Source of the DNA: PLanc-01 sp035342095
GTDB lineage: Bacteria > Planctomycetota > Phycisphaerae > Sedimentisphaerales > Anaerobacaceae
Reading direction: 5' to 3'
NCBI GenBank assembly: GCA_035342095.1
Contig: DAOQWL010000026.1
Span: 1 to 64,000 of the forward strand
Length of the DNA stretch: 64,000 nt
The first letter of the stretch is position 1; the number at the start of each line of letters is the position of its first letter. Shown in pieces: positions 24,970 through 34,939 of the stretch. Made by a program: the position numbers and the translations under genes. Below the pieces are notes generated by a model. It ran no database searches. It had not been told where the DNA came from and saw nothing but the letters and a program-made list of their open reading frames with translations.

Positions 24970-26445
24970 ATGCCACAGAACGCCAACTACTACATCGCGG
25001 TGGACCTCGGGGCCGAGAGCGGACGGGTCATGCTGGGCCGTGTCGCCAAAGGGCGGCTGGAACTCGAACCGGTGCATCGTTTCGCCAATGGTCCCGTCCA
25101 GCAGGACGACTCGCTGCGTTGGGACTTCGACCGGCTCCTGTCGGACATCAAGACCGGGATCGGCCTGGCGGCCAAGAAGGCCGGCGGCAAGATCCAGGGC
25201 ATCGGCGTCGATACCTGGGGCGTCGATTTCGGCCTGCTGGGCAAGGATGGCAAGCTCCTGGAGAAGCCCTACCACTACCGCGACAGCCGGACCAACGGCA
25301 TGATGGACAAGGCCTTCGCGAAGATGCCCAAACGACAGGTCTATGAGAACACCGGCATCCAGTTCATGCAGCTCAACTCCCTCTACCAGCTCCTGGCCAT
25401 GCGCCTGGCGAACTCGCCAACGCTCGCGAAGACCGAGCGGCTGCTGTTCATGGCGGACCTGTTCTCCTACTTCCTCTGCGGCAAGGCCATCGGCGAATAC
25501 ACCATGGCCAGCACGTCGCAGATGATGGACATGAAGACAGGCCAGTGGTCCAAGGCCATCTTCAAAGAGCTTTCGCTGCCGCTGGAGATCATGCCCCCGA
25601 TCACGAAGCCCGGGACCGTCGTGGGCACGCTGACCGCGGAGGTCGCCAGGGAAATCGGCTGTGCCCAGATTCCGCTGATCGCGATCGGCTCGCACGACAC
25701 CGCGTCCGCAGTGCTCGGCGTCCCCGGCAGCGGCGACCGCTGGGCCTACCTGTCCTCGGGGACCTGGAGCCTGATGGGCGTCGAGCTGCCCAAGGCCATC
25801 GTCAACGACAAGACGTTCGCCTACGAGTTCACCAACGAGGGCGGCGTCGAAAACACGATCCGACTGCTCAAGAATATCATGGGACTATGGCTGGTCCAGG
25901 AGTGCAAGCGCCAGTGGCAGCGCGACGGCCAGGACCTCTCCTACGGCGAGCTGACCCGGATGGCGGCCCAGGCCAAGCCCTTCTTCGGATACGTCAACTG
26001 CGACAACAGCGACTTCCTCGCGCCGGGCGACATGCCCTCGCGGATCAACCAGTGCTTGGCCGAAACCGGCCAGCAGCCCACGCAGGACAAAGGCCAGATG
26101 GTCCGCCTGGTCCTGGAGAGCCTGGCCCTGAAGTACCGGTCCGTGCTCGGTGCCATCGAAGATATCACAGGCAAGAGCATCGACGTGCTGCACATCGTCG
26201 GCGGCGGGATTCAGAACGAGCTGCTCTGCCAGTTCACCGCCGACGCGATTGGACGCAAGGTCGTCACCGGTCCCATCGAGGCCACCGCCAGCGGCAACGT
26301 CCTGATGCAGGCCAAGGCGGTCGGCCAGCTCAAGAGCATCGACGAGGCCCGCCAGGTCGTCCGCAATTCCTTCGAGATGAAAGAGTACAAGCCGCAGAAC
26401 CGAGACCTCTGGGACCGCCAGTACAAAACGTTTGTCCGCTTGTAG
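24970..26445 (+). CDS. rhaB: L-rhamnulokinase
   Basis: FGGY-family kinase phosphorylating L-rhamnulose to L-rhamnulose 1-phosphate, second step of rhamnose breakdown. The 491 residues start MPQNANYYIAVDLGAESGRV, the rhamnulokinase form of the phosphate-1 loop; GSHDTASAVLGVP, YLSSGTWSLMG and VGGGIQNELLCQFTADA are the later ATP- and sugar-binding signatures. Start ATG 24970 has AGGAG eight bases upstream; an earlier in-frame ATG at 24874 would add 32 unlikely residues. Rhamnose isomerase lies at 31.4 kb and the aldolase at 42.1 kb, completing the pathway. The stop codon lies inside a partial dispersed repeat. Confidence 0.92.
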   Translation: MPQNANYYIAVDLGAESGRVMLGRVAKGRLELEPVHRFANGPVQQDDSLRWDFDRLLSDIKTGIGLAAKKAGGKIQGIGVDTWGVDFGLLGKDGKLLEKPYHYRDSRTNGMMDKAFAKMPKRQVYENTGIQFMQLNSLYQLLAMRLANSPTLAKTERLLFMADLFSYFLCGKAIGEYTMASTSQMMDMKTGQWSKAIFKELSLPLEIMPPITKPGTVVGTLTAEVAREIGCAQIPLIAIGSHDTASAVLGVPGSGDRWAYLSSGTWSLMGVELPKAIVNDKTFAYEFTNEGGVENTIRLLKNIMGLWLVQECKRQWQRDGQDLSYGELTRMAAQAKPFFGYVNCDNSDFLAPGDMPSRINQCLAETGQQPTQDKGQMVRLVLESLALKYRSVLGAIEDITGKSIDVLHIVGGGIQNELLCQFTADAIGRKVVTGPIEATASGNVLMQAKAVGQLKSIDEARQVVRNSFEMKEYKPQNRDLWDRQYKTFVRL

Positions 26446-26541
26446 TGACGCCGTAAGGCGTTTCGTAGCACGGGCATCCTGCCCGTGGTAAGACAGGGGC
26501 AGGACGCCCCGGAGACTCACGGGCAAGATGCCCGTGCTACT
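26441..26541. repeat. partial R1 repeat joined to an R2 palindromic repeat
   Basis: TGTAGTGACGCCGTAAGGCG (end of family R1) overlaps the rhaB stop codon and runs straight into GTAGCACGGGCATCCTGCCC, a GGGGC hairpin and CACGGGCAAGATGCCCGTGC. The R2 part is an overall palindrome of three hairpins. R2 copies also follow genes at 34291 and 56282, with a variant at 41233. A role in mRNA 3'-end formation is likely but inferred. Confidence 0.75.
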
Positions 26542-26600
26542 ATGCTGAGCTTGCCCATAACGGATATGTAGTTCTATAGACCGGTGGAGGGAAGGAGATA

Positions 26601-27932
26601 GTGACTTTGATCGAAACACTGGAACAACAGTTGGACAGCTTCGACGCCGCGGAGCGCAGAGCAGCCCTGGCGTCGCTTCTGGAGAAGACACAGGCCGGCG
26701 AGGTTCCTCTGCCCGAGCCCGGACGATTCACGAACCTGCACTGCCACACGTTCTTCTCGTACAACGCCTACGGCTACTCGCCGACGAAATTCGCCTGGCT
26801 GGCCCGCAAGGCGGGTCTGGCGGTGGTGGGGACCGTCGATTTCGACGTCCTCGACGCGCTCGACGAATTTCGCGAGGCCTGCCGTCTGCTGGGCCTCAAG
26901 GGCTGCTCGGGACTCGAGACGCGGGTCTACGTGCCGGAATTCGCCACAAGGGTGATCAACTCGCCGGGCGAGCCGGGCATCTCCTACCACATGGGCGTCG
27001 GATTCCCCACGTCGAAGGTGCCCGCATCGCAGCGGCAGTTCCTCAAGAGCCTCAAAGAAACCGCCCAACAGCGGAACCGCGACCTGATGCAGCGGGTCAA
27101 CAAGCACCTCAGTCCCGTCGAGCTGGACTACGAGGCCGACGTGCTGACTCTGACGCCGGCGGGCAATGCGACGGAGCGTCACATGTGCGTCGCGTACGCC
27201 AGGAAAGCGAAGGCGGCCTTCGGCGAAGGCGACAAACTCGCGGAGTTCTGGTCGCAGAAGCTCGGGACCGACGCCAGGAAGCTCGGGCTGCCCGAGGGGC
27301 GCGACCTGATCAACACGATCCGCTCCAAGACGATGAAGCGCGGCGGCGTCGGCTACGTCCAGCCCGATTCCGGCTCATTCCCCCAGATGGCCGACACGAA
27401 CCGCTTCATCCTGGCCTCCGGCGGGATGCCCGTACACACCTGGCTCGACGGCACCAGCGACGGCGAGCACGCCATGGACGAACTGCTCAACGTCGCGATG
27501 AGCACAGGGGCCGTGGCGCTCAACGTGATCCCCGACCGCAACTACACGCCGGGATCGCAGGACCAGAAGGTCCAGAACCTGTACGAGGTCGTCGAGCTCG
27601 CCCAGCGGCGGCACCTCGTTCTCGTCGCGGGCACCGAAATGAACAGTCCCGGCCAGAAGTTCGTCGATGACTTCACCACGGCGGAACTCGCCCCCCTGCT
27701 GCCGGCCTTCCTGACCGGCTCGTACATCGTCTACTCCCACTCTGTGCTCCAGCAGCAGTGCAAGCTGGGCTACACCAGCGCCTGGGCCGACAAGCACTTC
27801 GGGACCGCGGAACGCAAGAACGCGTTCTTCGAGGAGGTCGGCATGACCTTGAAGCCGCAGCACGAAGACCGGCTGGGAAGACTCAAGAGTTCGGCGTCGC
27901 CTGACGACGTCCTGAAAACAGTACAAGCGTGA
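26601..27932 (+). CDS. PHP-domain protein of the rhamnose locus
   Basis: A 443-residue protein with a PHP-type metallo-phosphoesterase motif: NLHCHTFFSYNAYGYSP (about residues 45-61) supplies the H-x-H pair. Further candidate metal ligands occur in GTVDFDVLDALDEF and in HTWLDGTSDGEH. It starts at GTG 26601 behind GGAAGGAGATA. The protein is considerably longer than a minimal PHP domain, and I cannot name a substrate; a phosphorylated sugar intermediate would fit, because it sits between rhamnulokinase and rhamnose isomerase on the same strand. A TTGCCC-N18-TATAGA pair ends 20 bases upstream and may be a weak promoter. Function is inference; the PHP motif is seen. Confidence 0.7.
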   Translation: MTLIETLEQQLDSFDAAERRAALASLLEKTQAGEVPLPEPGRFTNLHCHTFFSYNAYGYSPTKFAWLARKAGLAVVGTVDFDVLDALDEFREACRLLGLKGCSGLETRVYVPEFATRVINSPGEPGISYHMGVGFPTSKVPASQRQFLKSLKETAQQRNRDLMQRVNKHLSPVELDYEADVLTLTPAGNATERHMCVAYARKAKAAFGEGDKLAEFWSQKLGTDARKLGLPEGRDLINTIRSKTMKRGGVGYVQPDSGSFPQMADTNRFILASGGMPVHTWLDGTSDGEHAMDELLNVAMSTGAVALNVIPDRNYTPGSQDQKVQNLYEVVELAQRRHLVLVAGTEMNSPGQKFVDDFTTAELAPLLPAFLTGSYIVYSHSVLQQQCKLGYTSAWADKHFGTAERKNAFFEEVGMTLKPQHEDRLGRLKSSASPDDVLKTVQA

Positions 27933-27997
27933 GCAAGTAGGCAATTCGGATGGCATCTGTCCTGCTGAACGAAGTGAAACACCCGGCCGATGGATGG

Positions 27998-28272
27998 GTA
28001 CCCGACCGCAGTGGTGGCCTTCCGTCGGGTGGCGAGGCGCCGCCTGGACTCTGTCATTCCTGCGGAGGCAGGAAGCCAGAGACCGTGGTATGCGACGCGT
28101 CCCAGGGAGTGGATTCCCGCTTTCGCGGGAATGACAATCCACTGTCCACATGGACCTCCATGGCACGCACGCAGGTACAGTCATGCACGCCCAACGGACG
28201 GGAAGCCTGCGGCACGCACACGGCGTGTGTGTCGCATTCCCGGCCCGGATCCTTCGCTTCGCTCAGGATGAC
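27998..28272. repeat. R3 dispersed repeat copy 2 plus a second short repeat
   Basis: 27998-28197 aligns along its length with 15758-15953 (shared GTCATTCCTGC hairpin, GATTCCCGCTTTCGCGGGAA and a CGCAGGTACAGTCATGC tail). It is followed at about 28245-28272 by GGATCCTTCGCTTCGCTCAG, another dispersed hairpin known from many bacteria. Together they fill the 422-base gap between the PHP and dehydrogenase genes. Confidence 0.75.
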
Positions 28273-28354
28273 AAGACAGAGCAACCCACGAGCGTCCCTG
28301 ATCCGTGTCGGGATCGCTGGAGTTGCGCCGCAGTTCGAGAGATGGAAGTAGACC

Positions 28355-30022
28355 ATGGAGAGAATACCTGATCGGCAATACGCCGTGCAACTGGTCGGGC
28401 CCGACCAGCTCATTCTGAACAAGAGCAAGGACGTATTCAAGCCCGGGCAGCACCAGGTCCTCGCTCAGGTCGAGGTCGTCGGCTTGTGCTTCTCGGATCT
28501 GAAGCTGCTCAAGCAGTTCACCGGGCACGTCCGCAAAGGCCCAGTCGTCTCCGGCGTGGACCTCGATATCCTCAAGGAAATCCCGAGCTACGTCCCGGAC
28601 GCGGCGCCCACCGTCCCCGGACACGAGACGGTCGTGCGGGTCGTCGCGGTCGGTCCCGGCGTCGAGCGCCACAAGCCCGGCGAGCGGTATCTTGTCCAGA
28701 CCGACTACCGCTGGGTACACACCGCCTCCTCGAATTCCGCCTTCGGGTACAACTTCGAGGGCGCCCTGCAGGAATACGTCCTGATGGACGAGCGGATCAT
28801 CACCGCCCCCGACGGCGAGTCCATGCTCATCCCGGCCGGCGAGGAACGCGCGGGCTCGGCCATCGCGCTGTGCGAGCCCTGGGCCTGCGTCGAGGACGCC
28901 TATGTCACGAAGGAACGCACCACGCTCAAGGCGGGCGGCCGAATGCTGATCGTCGCCGACATCGGAATCCCCAACGGCCGGATGAACAACCTCTATCGCA
29001 AGTACGGGACGCCCGCCAAGGTGACATGGGTTTCCAAGTCGATCCCGCCGACCGATCTGGGCTCGACCGTCGTCCACGTCAAGAGCATCTTCGATCTCGA
29101 AGACGCGGCGTACGACGACGTGATCTACTTCGGCGCCAATGCGCGGACCGTGGAGCAGTTGTTCCCGAAGGTCGCGGCCAACGGACTGTTCAACATCGTC
29201 CTGGAGGGCGAGCGGTTCGGCAAGCCGGTCGTCACGATGGTCGGCCGCGTCCACTACGGCGGCATTCGCATCATCGGCACCACCACCACGGATCCCGCGG
29301 AATCGATGAAGTACATCCCCAAGACCGGCGAGATCCGACACGACGAGATCGTCAACGTCGTCGGCGCAGGCGGTCCCATGGGCATGATGCACGTCATCCG
29401 CAACGTCTGCCAGGGCGTCCCGGGAGTCACCGTCTACGCCGGGGACGTGGACGACAACCGCCTGGCGGCGCTGAGCCAGATTGTCGCTCCCCTCGCGGAG
29501 AAGAACGGCGTCGAGTACAAGCCCTACAACGCCAGCAACGAGCAGATGGAATTAGACTACACCTACACAGTACTGATGGCCCCGGTGCCCGAACTGGTGG
29601 CCACGGCGGTGCACTGCGCCGCGCCGCGAGGCATCGTCAACATCTTCGCGGGCATCCCGGCCACCGTCACAGGCCAGATCGACCTGGACGCCTATATCGA
29701 GAAGCGCCTGTACTTCATCGGCACCAGCGGCTCGACCCTCGACGACATGAAGCGCATGCTGGAGAAGGTCGAATCCGACCGGCTCGACACGAACGTCAGC
29801 GTCGCGGCGATCTGCGGTTTCGAGGGCGCGGTCGAGGGCATCCGCGCGGTCGAGAACCGCTCGATCGCGGGCAAAATCATGGTGTATCCGGCGTGCCGGA
29901 GCCTGGGTCTGATCCGGCTCGAAGACCTTCCGCAGAAGATGCCGGACGTCGCCGCCTGCCTGAAAAACGGCCTCTGGACACGCGAGGCCGAGAAGACCTT
30001 GCTGGAAAAATACGCAGACTGA
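28355..30022 (+). CDS. long zinc-type medium-chain alcohol/polyol dehydrogenase
   Basis: MDR-superfamily dehydrogenase of 555 residues, against about 350 for ordinary members. The catalytic-zinc Cys lies in VGLCFSDLKLL (about residues 44-54) and the His-Glu pair in VPGHETVVRV (about 88-97). A Rossmann-like segment IVNVVGAGGPMGMMHVI (about 331-347) marks the cofactor domain, unusually late because about 130 residues are inserted before it. The structural-zinc Cys cluster is not evident. It could oxidise or reduce lactaldehyde or a sugar phosphate of the rhamnose pathway; L-sorbose-phosphate-reductase-like enzymes are the nearest resemblance I can suggest. GH172 follows after 22 bases, implying co-transcription. 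Confidence 0.75.
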   Translation: MERIPDRQYAVQLVGPDQLILNKSKDVFKPGQHQVLAQVEVVGLCFSDLKLLKQFTGHVRKGPVVSGVDLDILKEIPSYVPDAAPTVPGHETVVRVVAVGPGVERHKPGERYLVQTDYRWVHTASSNSAFGYNFEGALQEYVLMDERIITAPDGESMLIPAGEERAGSAIALCEPWACVEDAYVTKERTTLKAGGRMLIVADIGIPNGRMNNLYRKYGTPAKVTWVSKSIPPTDLGSTVVHVKSIFDLEDAAYDDVIYFGANARTVEQLFPKVAANGLFNIVLEGERFGKPVVTMVGRVHYGGIRIIGTTTTDPAESMKYIPKTGEIRHDEIVNVVGAGGPMGMMHVIRNVCQGVPGVTVYAGDVDDNRLAALSQIVAPLAEKNGVEYKPYNASNEQMELDYTYTVLMAPVPELVATAVHCAAPRGIVNIFAGIPATVTGQIDLDAYIEKRLYFIGTSGSTLDDMKRMLEKVESDRLDTNVSVAAICGFEGAVEGIRAVENRSIAGKIMVYPACRSLGLIRLEDLPQKMPDVAACLKNGLWTREAEKTLLEKYAD

Positions 30023-30044
30023 CTGACCATGAAAGGGTAAGACG

Positions 30045-31259
<1,215 letters not shown>

Positions 31260-31261
31260 CC

Positions 31262-31352
31262 GTTCGTAGTGTGCCCGTAAGGGCATATCTTGAATGGGTG
31301 ATGTGCTCGAGAGACAATCGAAGATAACGCCTGACGGCGCCACTACAAACCT
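31262..31352. repeat. two-hairpin dispersed repeat (family R1), inverted copy
   Basis: Reverse complement of the R1 consensus: read on the minus strand it is TTTGTAGTGGCGCCGTCAGG, GCGTTATCTTC, a 26-base core, AAGATATGCCC, TTACGGGCACACTACGAAC. It begins 3 bases after the GH172 stop and ends 12 bases before rhaA. Confidence 0.85.
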
Positions 31353-31364
31353 GACAGAAAGAGG

Positions 31365-32636
31365 ATGGCCATGGCAAATACCAGACAGATCGAGCAGGCA
31401 TACAAGCTGGCCCGAGAGCGGTACGCCGAGCTGGGCGTGGACACGGACAAGGCGATGAAACAGCTTCGCAAGATCGCCATTTCACTCCACTGCTGGCAAG
31501 GGGACGACGTGGGCGGCTTCGAGAGCGGGGACGGACTCAGCGGCGGCGGCATCATGGCCACCGGCGCCTATCCGGGCAAGGCGCGAACCGCCGACGAATT
31601 GCGGGCCGATCTCGAAAAGGCCCTGAGCCTGATCCCCGGCCGGCATCGGCTGAACCTGCACGCGAACTACGCAGAGAGCAAGGGCAAAGCGGACCGCAAC
31701 GAGCTGGAGCCCAGGCACTTCAAAGGTTGGGTCCAGTGGGCCCAGGCCAACAAGCTCGGCATGGACTTCAACGGGACCTACTTCTCGCACCCGAAGGCCG
31801 CCGACGGCTTCACGCTCTCCAGTGCCGACAAGCACGTCCGCAGGTTCTGGGTCGAGCACGGGATCGCCTGCCGCAAGATCGGCGCCTACATGGGCAAGCA
31901 GCTCGGCGCTCCCTGCGTGCTGAACACCTGGATTCCTGACGGCTACAAGGACATCCCCATCGACCGCAAGGGCCCGCGCGAGCGGCTCAGGGAATCGCTC
32001 GACGAGATCCGCGCCGACAAGGTCAGCCCCAACTACCTGCTGGACGCGGTCGAAGGCAAGCTCTTCGGCATCGGCTCCGAGAGCTACGTCGTCGGCTCGC
32101 ATGAATTCTACCTGAGCTATGCGGTCGCCAACGACATCCTGCTGTGCCTGGACACCGGCCACTTCCACCCGACGGAGACCGTCGCGGACAAGATCTCCGC
32201 GGTGATGACGTTCGTCGATGAGATCCTGCTGCACGTCAGTCGCGGCGTCCGCTGGGACAGCGACCACGTCGTGATCCTCTCCGACGAGCTGACCGCCCTC
32301 GCGCAGGAGCTGGTGCGAGGCGACTACCTCGGCCGCGTCCACATCGGCCTGGACTTCTTCGACGCGAGCATCAACCGCATCGCGGCCTGGGTCATCGGCA
32401 CACGCTGCATGATCAAGGCCCTGCTGACGGCCATGCTGGAGCCCACGAAGAAGCTCGCACGAATCGAGGCTCAGGGCGACCACACGTCGCGCCTGGCCAT
32501 GCTGGAGGAACTCAAGACCCTACCCTTCGGAGCGGTTTGGGACTACTATTGCACCCGGTCGAACGTGCCGGTCGGCGACGCCTGGCTGCGCGAAGTGAAG
32601 GCCTACGAACAGAACGTGCTCAGCAATCGCACTTGA
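31365..32636 (+). CDS. rhaA: L-rhamnose isomerase
   Basis: Cytoplasmic metal-dependent isomerase converting L-rhamnose to L-rhamnulose. The 423 residues match the family throughout: ISLHCWQGDDVGGFE near the N-terminus, LNLHANYAE, HVRRFWVEHGIACRKIG, LCLDTGHFHPTETVADK with metal ligands, and LHVSRGVRWDSDHVV. Start at ATG 31365 or 31371 (GGATGGCCATGGCAAAT); both follow GAAAGAGG. The permease gene begins 22 bases after the stop, so uptake and isomerisation are co-transcribed. Confidence 0.95.
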   Translation: MAMANTRQIEQAYKLARERYAELGVDTDKAMKQLRKIAISLHCWQGDDVGGFESGDGLSGGGIMATGAYPGKARTADELRADLEKALSLIPGRHRLNLHANYAESKGKADRNELEPRHFKGWVQWAQANKLGMDFNGTYFSHPKAADGFTLSSADKHVRRFWVEHGIACRKIGAYMGKQLGAPCVLNTWIPDGYKDIPIDRKGPRERLRESLDEIRADKVSPNYLLDAVEGKLFGIGSESYVVGSHEFYLSYAVANDILLCLDTGHFHPTETVADKISAVMTFVDEILLHVSRGVRWDSDHVVILSDELTALAQELVRGDYLGRVHIGLDFFDASINRIAAWVIGTRCMIKALLTAMLEPTKKLARIEAQGDHTSRLAMLEELKTLPFGAVWDYYCTRSNVPVGDAWLREVKAYEQNVLSNRT

Positions 32637-32658
32637 ACCAGCTATAAGGACGTACAGA

Positions 32659-34092
32659 ATGGACACGGAGCAGAAGTCACAACAACAGCAGAGCGGCGGT
32701 GAGTTCGAGCGGGAGCCGGTGCCGCAGAGTCGGCTGCTCGGCTTCAAGAGCTTCATCGGGATGTACGCCGGCGAACACACCGCCGGGACCGAGTTGGCGA
32801 TCGGGCCCCTGTTCGTGGCCGCAGGCGTCAGCGCCTACGACGTCGTCGTCGGGCTGATCGCGGGCAACGTGCTGGCTGTGCTGAGCTGGATCTTCCTGTG
32901 CGCCCCGATCGCCACGCGGGCGAGATTGACGCTCTACTATCAGCTCGAAAAGATCTGCGGACGAAAGCTCGTAACGCTGTACAACCTCGCCAACGGCGTG
33001 ATGTTCTGCTTCCTGGCCGGCGCCATGGTGACCGTCTCGGCCACGGCGCTGGGCGTCTGGTTCAAGTTCCCGATGCCCGCCTTGAACGACTTCTACCCGA
33101 ACAGCATCGGATGGGTGCTCGCCGTCCTGGCGGTCGGCGCGGTGATCTCGGTCGTCGCGGCCTATGGCTATGAAGTCGTCTCCAAGGTCGCCAACATCGC
33201 GGCCCCCTGGATGGTGCTCGTGTTCATCGCGTTCGGACTGATCGGCCTGCGGCAGTTCATCGATGCCACCGGGACCGAGGTGAACAGTCTCTCCGACGTC
33301 TGGACGCTGGCCAAGACCCACATCTGGCGAGGAGCCGACCCGCACCCGGGACGGGTCAAGTTCACCTTCTGGCACGTCATGTTCTTCGCCTGGTTCTGCA
33401 ACATGGCGATGCACGTCGGCATGTCCGATCTGTCCGTGCTGCGTTTCGCGAAGAAATCGTGGTACGGCGTGGCCAGCGCGACCGGCATGTTCCTCGGGCA
33501 TTTCCTGGCCTGGCTGGCGGCCTCGATTCTCTATGCGTTCCAGTTACACCAGGACCCGAGCAACACCAGCGTGCTCCCCGGGCCACTCGCGTATCAGGCG
33601 GTCGGGCTGACGGGTCTCATCTGCGTGATCATCGCCGGCTGGACCACCGCCAATCCGACCATCTACCGGGCGGGCCTGGCATTCCAGGCGATCATCCCGA
33701 GGTCCTCTCGATTCCGTGTGACGCTCATCACCGGCGGCATCGCCACTATCGCGGCCATGTTCCCCGCCCTCGCCATGCGGCTGCTGGACTTCGTCGCGCT
33801 GTACGGCCTGGTCCTCATGCCCATGGGAGCGGTGGTCTTCGTCGATTTCTGGCTGATCCCGAAACTCGGCCTGCGAGGCTCCTATGCAGAGTTGAGCGGC
33901 CGCCCCTGCAACTGGGCCGCCGGCGCCGCCTGGATCGTGACGCTGGCCGTCTGCCTGGGCATCGTGTTCATCGTCGGCAACTGGATACTGTACTTCATCG
34001 CCCTGCCGGGCTGGTTCATCGCATCCATCATCTACATCGTTCTGAGTCGGATCTACCAGAAACAAGTCCCGCTCTCGGCGGCCCAGGCATAG
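32659..34092 (+). CDS. NCS1-type permease, probable rhamnose-locus sugar transporter
   Basis: A 477-residue integral membrane protein with about 12 hydrophobic segments resembling the purine/cytosine permease (NCS1) family: GMYAGEHTAGTELAIGPLFVAAG in the first helices, VVSKVANIAAPWMVLVF, then IIAGWTTANPTIYRAGLAFQ. NCS1 proteins import nucleobases and related compounds by cation symport. Its position directly between rhaA and the small membrane gene at 34103 suggests it carries rhamnose or a related sugar or glycoside here, which would be an unusual substrate for the family. RBS is TATAAGGACGTACAG. Fold assignment is good; substrate is inferred. Confidence 0.8.
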   Translation: MDTEQKSQQQQSGGEFEREPVPQSRLLGFKSFIGMYAGEHTAGTELAIGPLFVAAGVSAYDVVVGLIAGNVLAVLSWIFLCAPIATRARLTLYYQLEKICGRKLVTLYNLANGVMFCFLAGAMVTVSATALGVWFKFPMPALNDFYPNSIGWVLAVLAVGAVISVVAAYGYEVVSKVANIAAPWMVLVFIAFGLIGLRQFIDATGTEVNSLSDVWTLAKTHIWRGADPHPGRVKFTFWHVMFFAWFCNMAMHVGMSDLSVLRFAKKSWYGVASATGMFLGHFLAWLAASILYAFQLHQDPSNTSVLPGPLAYQAVGLTGLICVIIAGWTTANPTIYRAGLAFQAIIPRSSRFRVTLITGGIATIAAMFPALAMRLLDFVALYGLVLMPMGAVVFVDFWLIPKLGLRGSYAELSGRPCNWAAGAAWIVTLAVCLGIVFIVGNWILYFIALPGWFIASIIYIVLSRIYQKQVPLSAAQA

Positions 34093-34102
34093 GAGACTTC
34101 TC

Positions 34103-34282
34103 ATGCGTACTACCACGATTCTGATGATCGTTTCACTGCTCGCGTTGGTCGCTCTATTCCTCCCGTCGATCCTGTTCCTGGCCGGCCGCATGGAGCTGGG
34201 CACGGTGAAGTGGATCATGCTGCTGGCGACCATCGTCTGGTTCGTCGCCGCGACACCCTGGATGTGGAAACAGTCCGGCTGA
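34103..34282 (+). CDS. 59-residue two-helix membrane protein beside the permease
   Basis: The reading MRTTTILMIVSLLALVALF, then a turn with GRMELGTVKWIM and a second helix MLLATIVWFVAATPWMW, gives two membrane spans in 59 residues. Its AGGAG site overlaps the permease stop codon (TAGGAG at 34090-34095) and its ATG is 10 bases after that stop, so it is translated with the permease. Small two-helix partners occur with several secondary transporters, for example the DUF4212 subunit of sodium/solute symporters; none is standard for NCS1 proteins. Real coding is supported by the ribosome site, composition and spacing. Confidence 0.7.
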   Translation: MRTTTILMIVSLLALVALFLPSILFLAGRMELGTVKWIMLLATIVWFVAATPWMWKQSG

Positions 34283-34845
34283 GACGGCCTTCGTAGCACG
34301 GGCATCTTGCCCGTAGGTCTTTGTGGTATCCACATCCTGCCGATGCTTCCTGGGCTGAGAGTCCATGCCGCGAGAAGGCAGATGCCGGCCACACCACCAA
34401 CGGTCCACGCTTGTCCTGCCTTTGCCGCGGCTTTCCGCTGCAGTGCAGTACGGATTCATAGGATGTGGCGGTGACTCTATGTGAAACACAGAGTGGGCGA
34501 CGAAACGTTCCTGGCCCGGCGCGAGGTCGCCCAGAGAGAGCACAAGCCCGTAAAGGAACCCGCCAGCGAGATTCTCAAACATAGACTGTGCGCCGGGTGA
34601 ATACAATCAGAACCAACGGAGGTTCTCCCTCAGTTGCCGGCGGACGGAATATGCAATACGTAGGTCCGACCCCCGTGTTCACGGCGTATGCGCCGGATGT
34701 GGCGAGCCCAGATCCAAGGACTTGTTTCCTCTGGAATGAAAAAGAGTCTCGTAACGTGCGCATCGCATACCATCGCTATGTCGCGACGAGAACAGCGACT
34801 CCGATCCAAGTGAGTATGCTGTCGCCAGAAATCACAGCAATACGA
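34283..34845. other. gene-free stretch with a partial R2 repeat
   Basis: TCGTAGCACGGGCATCTTGC at 34291-34310 is a truncated R2 repeat 9 bases after the small membrane gene. The remaining 500 bases show no gene, clear hairpin or RNA that I recognise. Confidence 0.5.
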
Positions 34846-34874
34846 TTGAAAAGCAGACGGCGAATCGTTAATAG
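34846..34874 (+). promoter_or_regulatory. possible promoter of the SGNH esterase gene
   Basis: TTGAAA (34846-34851), 17 bases, TAATAG (34869-34874), about 65 bases before the start codon. The -10 is a weak match. Confidence 0.4.
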
Positions 34875-34939
34875 GTAAGACGTATGAACCAAAGGTCTGC
34901 TGTCTCTTTTGTGTCTCGGCGCCGACGAAGGAGGTCACG

